DNA of 64,000 nt from Megalonaias nervosa (lineage: Eukaryota; Mollusca; Bivalvia; Unionida; Unionidae): contig JAECUM010012877.1 in the NCBI GenBank assembly GCA_016617855.1, positions 24,164-88,163 on the forward strand. Direction: 5' to 3'. This document shows, one piece after another, positions 54,463 to 64,000 of the stretch. Under the pieces are notes generated by a model. The model had not been told where the DNA came from. It ran no database searches and saw only the letters and a program-made list of their open reading frames with translations. Position 1 is the first letter of the stretch, and each line of letters begins with the position of its first letter. The position numbers were made by a program, and so were the translations under genes.

Positions 54463-54853
54463 AAATATAGAAGTTGAAAACAGCAACAATAGAAAGATCA
54501 AATATCTGATGAAAGATGGTAAAAAACTTACATTCGAACTTAAAAATGAAACGTCTGGAATATGTTGTTGCGTCAACGGATTTTCTCAAAACAGGTTGAA
54601 ACTTTCACTTATCAGATTAGGTGACAGTGATTATTTTGATTATCTTGAAAAATTAAGCAGGGAATTGTCAGAAGGACTGAATAATTTTCATAATCCGTTC
54701 AGTCAACAGAAATATACTAAAATTACCATCGATCTTGATCGATCAAAAGTTTATTTTGTTGATAAAATATATCCTCTTAATAAACCACAGATAAAAGATT
54801 TATTTGAGTCTTGTCGTTGTGTTAGTGATAAAGTTCAACCTTTATTACAGTAA
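54455..54853 (+). CDS. Unknown 132-residue protein, intact ORF after polB
   Basis: A complete ORF whose ATG overlaps the end of the polymerase frame by 8 bases (ATGTTTGA). It begins FENIEVENSNNRKIKYLMKD, contains CCCVNGFSQNRLKLSLIRLG and later ITIDLDRSKVYFVDKIYPL, and ends with a Cys pair (SCRCVSD). The composition is mixed alpha/beta without signal peptide or membrane span. It could be a small single-strand-binding or replication accessory protein by position, but I do not recognise it. It could also be the shifted C-terminus of the polymerase gene. Confidence 0.5.
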   Translation: MFENIEVENSNNRKIKYLMKDGKKLTFELKNETSGICCCVNGFSQNRLKLSLIRLGDSDYFDYLEKLSRELSEGLNNFHNPFSQQKYTKITIDLDRSKVYFVDKIYPLNKPQIKDLFESCRCVSDKVQPLLQ

Positions 54854-54956
54854 CAATGAAATATTTTTATTTTCAACCGTTGAAGCTCTGATAATTGGTG
54901 ATGAGGTATGAAATAATCCACAAAATTTTATATAACAAAAATAAAATAATCTAACA

Positions 54957-55252
54957 AAATTTTATCTAAACTTTAGAAATAAAATCTGCTTTGCCGCCAA
55001 CCTGATGGTGGTCCTTCTGGACAGGGGTCGGGGTGGTCTTGTTGGAGAGGATGGGGGTCCTTCTAGACATCAGTGGTAGGGTCCCTGGTCCAGAACTATT
55101 TAGAGAAATGAGTCTTTGAGCCAGGAACCTCCTGGTCTAAAAAAATATTTGTTGGAAATGATGGGATGTGGTCATCCTGGATAGGGACCTCTGAGCCAGA
55201 ACCATTTAGAGAAATGAGTATCTGAGCCAGAAACCGCCGTTTACCTACTACT
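54957..55252 (-). repeat. Maverick-2 right terminal inverted repeat
   Basis: Reverse-complement partner of 32922-33190 with one extra copy of the internal unit (AACCATTTAGAGAAATGAGT appears near the end; a variant, AACTATTTAGAGAAATGAGT, lies about 100 bp inside it). Ends CTACTACT, followed by GAATT. Confidence 0.92.
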
Positions 55253-55257
55253 GAATT
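55253..55257. repeat. Target site duplication, right of Maverick-2
   Basis: GAATT, the partner of 32917-32921. Confidence 0.7.
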
Positions 55258-55288
55258 GCCCTACATTAAACAACTTAAATTAACACAC

Positions 55289-55292
<4 letters not shown>

Positions 55293-55368
<76 letters not shown>
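55293..55368. repeat. (AT)n microsatellite
   Basis: A pure AT dinucleotide tract of about 76 bp just outside Maverick-2. Confidence 0.95.
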
Positions 55369-55371
<3 letters not shown>

Positions 55372-55576
55372 AAATGTCGATATCTTCAAAATGTCGACAT
55401 CTTCTCGGTGAGGTGGGTCGATATTCTGAAATTATGGTGCAGAACACCCATGATCAAATCCCAAAGTATGAAGGCTTTATCTTATAAGGAATGGATGTAG
55501 CTGCGTGTCATTACACACGCATACAAGGACGACAAGGATAAAGCCTCTTTTTGTCATTTGTAATAACCTTTATAAC

Positions 55577-55753
55577 GTCATAGTAAAATCCTACCGTATC
55601 CTTTTCTAGTTAGGAAAACCTCGTCATAGTAAAATCCTACCGTATCCTTTTCTAGTTAGGAAAACCTCGTCATAGTAAAATCCTACCGTATCCTTTTCTA
55701 GTTAGGAAAACCTCGCCATACCTACCGTATCCTCTTCTAGTTAGGAAAATCTC
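55577..55753. repeat. 46-bp tandem repeat, nearly four copies
   Basis: Three identical 46-bp units (containing CCTACCGTATCCTTTTCTAG) at 55577, 55623 and 55669 and one shorter diverged unit. Identical copies imply recent amplification. Confidence 0.95.
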
Positions 55754-57504
<1,751 letters not shown>

Positions 57505-60500
57505 ATTAATAATAATAATAATAATGAGGACTTTGTATAGCGCCTAATCTTTAGAAGCTTTAAGCGCTTTACAACATTTGACAACACTTAAAAAAAACAA
57601 AAACATATATAATGATATGATTACAAAAATAAAAACAAACACCACGAAAGTAGAAACAGAAAATATGCTGTAAATATTTAAGGCAAGGATACATTATTAG
57701 GTCTTTATGTCTGTTCTTGCAGTTGAAATAGGTGAGTTTTAAGAGTGCTCTTGAATGAGACCACTGTGTCTTTGTGTCTAAGTGCAGTGGGCAATTCGTT
57801 CCACGTTGCTGGGCCCTGGTATGCAAAAGAACGTTGTCCATATGATTTCATCTTCATAGTGGGAATAATGAGAATACGAGTGTCAGAAGAGGAGCGTAAG
57901 CATCTTGCTGGTGTGTACACACGGGTGAGGTCAGATAGGTATGTTGGACTGGAGCCCGTCAGTGAAACGTAGCACAGAGAACAAATTTTGTGTTTAATTC
58001 TGGATCGTATGGATAACCAGTGTAGGGTACAGAGCAGGAGAGAGGCGTGCTCTGATCGTGGTACTCTAAGGATGATCCGAGCAGCTGTGTTTTGAACTTT
58101 TTGAAGTTTCTGAAGTAGATATTGAGACGAACAAGACAGAATTGAATTACAATAGTCCAGTCTTGAAAGTACTAAGGAACACACAAGTGTTTTAGTGGCA
58201 TCAACTGAAAGATACTTGCGAATGGAGCTGATTTGTCTCAGCTCAAGATATGCAGCTTTGCATATGTTCATGACATGTTGATGCAATGAGAGAGTACTGT
58301 CAAGAGTGACACCGAGGTTTCGTACTGACTGTGTGAATTTAATGTTGGTGTTGCTGATATTTATTGTCTGAGGTAAAGGATGTGAATGAGAAAGTCTTTG
58401 TGTTGTAATCAGGATGGCTTCAGTTTTATCATCATTCATCTGCAGCTTGTTACATGTCATCCATGATTTCACATCGGAAATGCACCTCTCTACGCCTTGG
58501 ATGGTAGCTTCAACTTCAGCTGGATGGCTAGATTTGTATATTTGGGTGTCATCAGCATACAATTGGTGAGACACTGGATGATGATTTATGACACTTGAGA
58601 GTGGCTGAGTGTATAGAATGAAGAGAACAGGTCCAAGAACAGACCCCTGTGGAACACCACAGCACAGATCAACTGGGCTGGAGTGTTTTCCGTTTGCGGA
58701 CACAATTTGTGTCCTGTTGACCAAGTAGGACTTGAACCATAGTAAGGCTGTATCATGAATGCCAAATACATGCTGGAGACGGTGAAGTAATATATCATGG
58801 TCTATAGTGTCAAATGCTGCAGACAAGTCAAGGAGAGTGAGGACTGTAATCTTTCCGCTATCCAAAGCAGAGAGAAGGTCATTGACTACTTTCAGAAGAG
58901 TAGTTTCAGTACTGTGGCAAGGGCGATATGCAGACTGTACATTGCTAAAAAGACTGTTTGAATTCAGATGAGATACAAGTTGGGATAGAACAACTTTTTC
59001 TAAGATTTTTGACATGAATGGGAGATTAGAAACTGGGCGGTAGTTCTTTAAATCATTATGGTCGAGTGTTGGTTTCTTCAGCAGAGGCTTTACAATGGCA
59101 GTTTTGTAAAATGATGGGAATTCCCCAGATGAGAGAGAGGTATTAATGACATCAGTTAGTGAAGGCAATATTGGATCCAAGTACTCTAGCAGCAGTGACG
59201 TCGGAATCGGATCCAGTTCACATGACTTTGGTGCATTCTTCATCACGATTGTACGTACTAAATCCATAGAGACAGGTTCAAATGCTGCTAACGGTTGCCG
59301 CTGAAATTCTGTATCGCAACTGTATGGTGACGACGAGTCAACTGAAATTGTGTTGTCAAGTTTATCTCTCATAGTTTGTACTCTGTCACGGAAGAAATTT
59401 GCAAACAGGTCCGGAAGGTCGACTAGTGAGAAGGTAGCTGGAAGTGGTGTACATTTGTTCCTTGACATTAGCCTGTTAGTAATCTCAAATAGCTCTTTGC
59501 AGCTGGAACTTTCCGTGATCTTAGTACTGTAGTGGGCTGATTTCGCTGAATGGACTATGTTTGTGACATTCTTCTTAGCGGCATCATAGATCTGCTTATG
59601 AATCGTGAGTCTTGTGGAAAGCCAAAGCCTCTCAGCTTTACGGCGGTCTCTTTTAGCAGTGCGAAGCTGGTCCCTAACACTGCTATACCACGGAGAACAT
59701 TCTGAATTGCTACTCTGCACTTGGTTACTGGGGCATGTTTGTCGAGCAATGAACGCAGGCAGTTATCAAGTTGTTCTGCTGTAGTAGGTAAGCTAGTTGT
59801 TAGGTTTGCTTGGATGTCATGCATTAGTTTGGTTCTGTTTATCATACGGAGGTTTCTCTTAGTAGCGAATAAAGGTGGAGGGTTTGGGACTGATACGCCA
59901 AGATGGCATATAATGCAGAGGAGATCTGATGAAAGTTCGTGGGACACCAGGGAGGACTGAAGAATATTATCATCAGGTCTGTAAAGAATCCAGTGTAATA
60001 TGTGACCATGTTTATGGGTGGGTTGGCTAACTGACTGTTTGAGGTTGAAAACGTGAATGGAATCTAGGAGTTTCGCTGTGCATGGGTTTCCAGGACAGTC
60101 AAAGTCAAAGTTGAAATCTCCAAGAATAATCAGGTTGCCACCTATCGATTTTCCATACTCCAGGAGATTCGGAAACTGCTCCAAAAAGAGAGATTCCGTC
60201 AGCTTGTTTTTTCTACTAGGAGGAGGGCGGTAGAGGCAGAAAAAATGGACTGACCTTTGTTCCAGTGTGAGTGTAGTTTGGACTAGTTCAAACGATGTGT
60301 GGTCGAAATTGAAAGTTGTAGTGTAGTTAAGACGGTTGATCATGGAGGTCTTTGCGATGACAGCAATTCCACCTCCGCGAGAGTGGCGGGGGAACGACTT
60401 GATGGAGTAACCGGTGGGTGTTAGATCCGCGCACTTGGGTTCATCGCCTGATGTTTTTAGCCATGTTTCTGTCAGGAAAAAGACGTCGATATTCTGATCG

Positions 60501-60930
60501 CTGATAAAATTAACTATTTCTGTGCGCTTTTCCGATGGTCCTACTGATTGGGCATTGAATAGTGGTATCTCTTCGATAGCTGACACAAAGGTTGACGATT
60601 TAATTGGAATTTGGATTAGATTGTCTAAATTAACGGCCGAATTTTTAAATTTCTGCGCCGGAAAGGGCGAAAGGGAGATAACTGGAATTCTTCTTCCTGT
60701 TCTACGCCGGCCAGCTTTGAAACAACGCTTCTTTTTTCGCTTCCGTTTACAGTTATGGAATGATGAATGTAGTCCCAGATCGTTTAGTCTAGTGCACAAT
60801 GTAGTGTGGAGAGCCAAGGAGTGGTCATTTAACGCAATTAATGAGTCCATCATAGCATAAACGGGTGGACTGGCGAGTATCACGTGATGGCGGCTTGTTC
60901 GATAACAAAGGAAGCCGCAACAGTGGAGCA
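57505..60930 (-). mobile_element. CR1/L2-like LINE, nearly intact coding region
   Basis: A minus-strand non-LTR retrotransposon with one long ORF (endonuclease plus reverse transcriptase). Its 3' end, at the low-coordinate side, is an (ATT)n tail (57505-57528 on plus as AAT repeats), preceded by GCGCCTAATCTTTAGAAGC-type sequence on plus. Short microsatellite tails like this are typical of the CR1/L2 group, where reverse transcription begins in the repeat. The 5' end is not precisely defined; it lies near a palindromic segment at 60930. No target duplication found. Confidence 0.85.
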
Positions 60931-60931
60931 A
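57705..60931 (-). pseudogene. LINE polyprotein: endonuclease and reverse transcriptase
   Basis: Two long overlapping frames (60931 to 59555 and 59720 to 57705) are one ORF with a single frameshift at about 59700. The N-terminus has a basic run (CKRKRKKKRCFKAGRRRTG). The endonuclease has LFNAQSVGPSEKRTEIVNF, FFLTETWLK, IILGDFNFDFD and ELSSDLLCI; the last is normally SDH, so the catalytic His is Leu here. The reverse transcriptase has NYRPVSNLPFMSKILEK, LLDLSAAFDTIDHDIL (motif A), GVPQGSVLGPVLFILY and HQLYADDTQIYKS (YADD). A C-terminal region follows with LHWLSIRSRIKHKI. About 1,050 residues. No RNase H. Confidence 0.9.
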
Positions 60932-61042
60932 GACAATGTATTGTAATATAGATTACAATACATTATAGATATAACAGTATCAGCATACTCTCACGCCAGA
61001 TGCGGGGAACAATGCAGTAAATATATTACAATACATTGTCTT
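60930..61042. repeat. Small palindromic element with 21-bp inverted ends
   Basis: The 21 bases at 60930-60950, beginning AAGACAATGTATTG, recur as a perfect reverse complement at 61022-61042. Inside, 60935-60947 also pairs with 60952-60964 around an ATAG loop. This could be a tiny MITE-like element or part of the LINE 5' boundary. Confidence 0.7.
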
Positions 61043-62081
61043 TATCTTCCGATTAAAGGTCGATTGAGGACAATAAATCAAGTACATGACACTCATTATT
61101 ACAATGTTTGACTAAGGAAACTTAATAACATAAACATACTATATATAGTCAAATCTAAATTATTTGTCTCAGGCATGCAGGATGATGCCTGCTGTAGCAA
61201 ATTGACATTTGTCACTATATTAAAAAGACAACAATAAATATGGCACTGGTTAAGCAACATATTGCTTTTGCGTCACGTGATCAAATAAATTATTTATTTT
61301 TCACCTGACCCATCATGGACATGTTTGAAGTCATTATTTAAGCATTAAAAAGTGTCTCCCTTAAACTAGAATAAAATTGATTTTATATTAGGAAGTGTAA
61401 TTCGTATTTAGTTATATTATTTTCAAAGAATACACCATTTGTTCTTTCTAAATGAGTAATGAGATTTGATCATCGGGTACCAAGTCAGATTAAATGATAT
61501 TATCCCTTCATTCGGATGGCCTCCATACCGATAAATATTACTATATGATATATATTAGTACCCTTTATTCATTGGTATGACGAAGGCGCGTTGTGTTTCT
61601 TACCAGAACCGAAGTTGAAAACAAGAAAATGTAGCATAGTACAAACATCTATCCGAAGAATTCGGAAAGGTCGGAAAGAGAGAGATCGAGCCAAATGCAG
61701 TATCAGCACTGAGAGTAATAACCAGTAAGTTAGGAGACAACCAGAACATGCTAGAGATAGCACTAAAGCAAGCCATACTAGAGAAAGCGACATTACTAGA
61801 ACCTGCAAGAATATCTCACAAGCTCATTGAGACCTAAGGCCTCGGGAAGTGGCCTGATCCCAGGATAACGAACATCAATCAGACTAATAACATTATGAGA
61901 ATATAATTTAATGACAAAATACTGTCGTAGACGAAGCACACACTCTGGAATAGACTCTGCCTTCTTCTTACAGTATTCCCTCCCAAAACAAGCTTAAAAC
62001 CAAATAATAAACATGTGTTCTTTTTGTACTTCTTAATATAATGTAGTGAAAGTTTTACCATTAAAATAAATCTAGATGGTA
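61043..62081. other. Intergenic DNA, no gene recognised
   Basis: AT-rich, only short open frames, no motif. Confidence 0.5.
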
Positions 62082-62111
62082 CACACACACAGACACACAG
62101 ACACACAGACT

Positions 62112-62182
<71 letters not shown>

Positions 62183-62201
62183 CACAGTAGTGCTACAGAC
62201 T

Positions 62202-62240
<39 letters not shown>
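62082..62240. repeat. (CA)n, (TA)n and (TG)n microsatellite cluster
   Basis: CACACAGA-type repeats, a pure AT tract (about 62115-62179), a 24-base spacer and a pure TG tract (about 62203-62240). The CA and TG tracts face each other as an inverted pair. Confidence 0.95.
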
Positions 62241-62243
<3 letters not shown>

Positions 62244-62775
62244 TGGACCTGCAGTTGCATGAAGATTGGAAGGCAAAGGAGGCGACCACTTTCGCTTAAC
62301 AACTGATCATGAAACATCCAAATATATGCAATATTAATCTTCATGAAGCAGATTCAATTCTAAGATCTACCCTAGAAATTCTGAAGAAAATATTATGATT
62401 AATACAAACCGTATCTTACAGTATACATTCGTGCATAAGTCGGGTCCACTGCATAGGTCCAGACCATACCGTCACATATTGCTTCGGCTGATCTGGACTC
62501 TATTCATTTTGTTAGGAGTAACCAGAAAAGTGAACGACATAGACCCTTATCTATCGCTGAATTAGTGTTTACCATAGGTTCGACAGACGCGTGCTGGTGA
62601 ACACATGGGGGATATTTACTTGTAATAATCATTGTAGTAAGATGTCCGGCCGAAGGTGACATTGTTTCTACTCTAGTGTTTTGGGGCATGAGCAATATTG
62701 TGTGTCCAGTTCTCTACGTTTGTTGTGTAATGACAACCTTCTGCAGAACACCAAAACAAATAACAAGTTGTTCTG

Positions 62776-62990
62776 TTGCGTACAGACTCATTTGGTGAGT
62801 GCACCCAAATACATCACAGGTCTTTCCGTTCTGTAGAGACACCTTCGTGCAGGGCACCCAAAAACAGGTCATTCCGTTCTGCACAGACACCTTCGTTCAG
62901 GGCACCCAAACACAGATCATTCCGTTCAGTACAGACACCTTCGTCCAGGGCACCAAAACAACTTTCCAGGAAATTCCTTTCTCTACAAGC
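62776..62990. repeat. 48-bp minisatellite, about four copies
   Basis: Units include CAGACACCTTCGTTCAGGGC and CATTCCGTTCTG; the outer copies are diverged. With a period divisible by three the array is open in three frames, producing artefactual 16-residue repeat ORFs. Confidence 0.88.
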
Positions 62991-63239
62991 AAATTTGGCT
63001 AGAGCATAACTATATATCACATGGGATCTGTTATAAATCTACGCTATTAAAATACAACAGATGGCATTCCTTTCTGTGCAAGAACCCCTTTGGCAGGTCA
63101 GTTCGCTCTGCACAAACATGTTGGTTAGAGCACTATCATTCCGTTCATACTATATCGTTCTTTTATTCAATGGTCTTCTTGTCTTCTCCTTGACATCGCA
63201 ATTCACTTGTGTAATCGAAATCAGCGAGGCTTTCGAGCA

Positions 63240-64000
63240 AGCTTATATGACTACAATCTCCAGCAAGCTTATGTATTAGGTCATAGGTCTACAGTCTCTA
63301 AGAAGCTCATATGACATGGGTACACAGTCTCTAAGAAGCACATATGACATGGGTACACAGTGTCTAAGAAGCTCATATGACATGGGTACACAGTCTCTAA
63401 CAAGCTCATATGACATAGGTACACAGTCTCTAACAAGCTCATATAACATGGGTATACTCACTAACAAGCTCATATGACATGGGTACACAGTCTCTAACAA
63501 GCTCATATGACATGGGTACACAGTCTCTAACAAGCTTATATGACATAGGTACAGTCTCTAACAAGCTCATATGACATAGATCTACAGTCTCTAACAAGCT
63601 CATATGACATGGGTACACAGTCTCTAACAAGCTCATATGACATAGGTCTACAATCTCTAACAAGCTCATATGACATGGGTATACTCACTAACAAGCTCAT
63701 ATAACATGGGTATACTCACTAACAAGCTCATATGACATGGGTACACAGTCTCTAACAAGCTTATATGACATAGGTCTACAGTTTCTAACAAGCTCATATG
63801 ACATGGGTATACTCACTAACAAGCTCATATAACATGGGTATACTCACTAACAAGCTCATATGACATGGGTACACAGTCTCTAACAAGCTCATATGTCATC
63901 GGTCTACAGTCTCTAACAAGCTTGTATGACATGGGTGTACAGTCTCTAACAAGCTCATATGACATGGGTATACTCACTAACAAGCTCATATGACATGGGT
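63240..64000. repeat. About 33-bp minisatellite array running off the window
   Basis: More than 20 units contain CTAACAAGCTCATATGACAT. Three unit types alternate: ending GGGTACACAGTCT, ending AGGTCTACAGTCT, and a shorter one with GGGTATACTCA. The array reaches the last base, so its end is not seen. It stays open on the minus strand as an 11-residue repeat (63276-63669), which I treat as incidental. Confidence 0.95.

Larger units (their letters stand above)
32922..55252. mobile_element. Maverick-2: Maverick/Polinton transposon with nested LINE
   Basis: The element is 22,331 bp, or about 16.8 kb without the nested LINE and one copy of its duplication. It has terminal inverted repeats of about 270-296 bp and a 5-bp (or 6-bp) target duplication. 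It keeps a fuller virion module than Maverick-1: fibre-like protein, packaging ATPase, penton, major capsid protein, core-like proteins and adenain-type protease, plus PLA2-like/integrase, HNH nuclease and polymerase B. Three genes near the left end and one near the polymerase are on the minus strand. It is markedly AT-rich and most genes have several frameshifts. Polymerase and integrase differ strongly from those of Maverick-1. Confidence 0.95.

Noticed and set aside
63276..63669. Minus-strand 11-residue repeat proteins
   Set aside because: By-product of a 33-bp minisatellite; interrupted by shorter units.

Overview
The window is repeat-dominated invertebrate nuclear DNA: AT-rich, full of long microsatellites and minisatellites, and without any host gene I can recognise. 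Two Maverick/Polinton giant DNA transposons, a Jockey-like LINE, a CR1/L2-like LINE and two tRNA-derived SINEs point to a metazoan. A mollusc or other lophotrochozoan is my best guess, from general knowledge of such repeat landscapes and not from a search.

Layout. 1-7810: AT-rich DNA with tandem arrays. 7817-22978: Maverick-1 (15,162 bp), with terminal inverted repeats of about 285 bp and a perfect 6-bp target duplication (GTTGGC). All its legible genes are on the plus strand: an unknown glutamine-rich protein, protein-primed DNA polymerase B, two BIR (IAP-like) proteins, small unknown proteins, a packaging ATPase, basic and core-like virion proteins, a retroviral-type integrase with a chromodomain, and a penton-like fragment. 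About 1.4 kb of non-coding DNA follows, packed with short hairpins that occur in diverged copies with compensatory stem changes; this is the least explained sequence in the window. A helical unknown protein precedes the right terminus. Nearly all genes carry stops or frameshifts. I find no major capsid protein or protease in this copy.

22985-32921: intergenic DNA with tandem repeats, a SINE with a clean 13-bp target duplication, a possible solo LTR and a second SINE with a CA tail. 32922-55252: Maverick-2 (22,331 bp), a different lineage with its own TIRs. On the minus strand it has an unknown gene, a fibre-like protein and an HNH endonuclease. On the plus strand it has a packaging ATPase, small unknown genes, penton, major capsid, core-like proteins, an adenain-type protease, a PLA2-like/integrase/chromodomain gene, DNA polymerase B with a zinc finger, and an intact 132-residue ORF. 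A 5.5-kb Jockey-like LINE (42437-47944) is nested in it with a 10-bp target duplication.

55253-64000: AT tracts, a nearly intact CR1/L2-like LINE on the minus strand (about 57505-60930), a small palindromic element, and minisatellites that run off the right edge.

Functionally, each Maverick once encoded replication (PolB), integration (INT) and virion assembly (ATPase, capsid, protease) modules plus lineage-specific cargo: BIR proteins in Maverick-1; fibre, PLA2-like domain and HNH nuclease in Maverick-2. Both copies are now broken.
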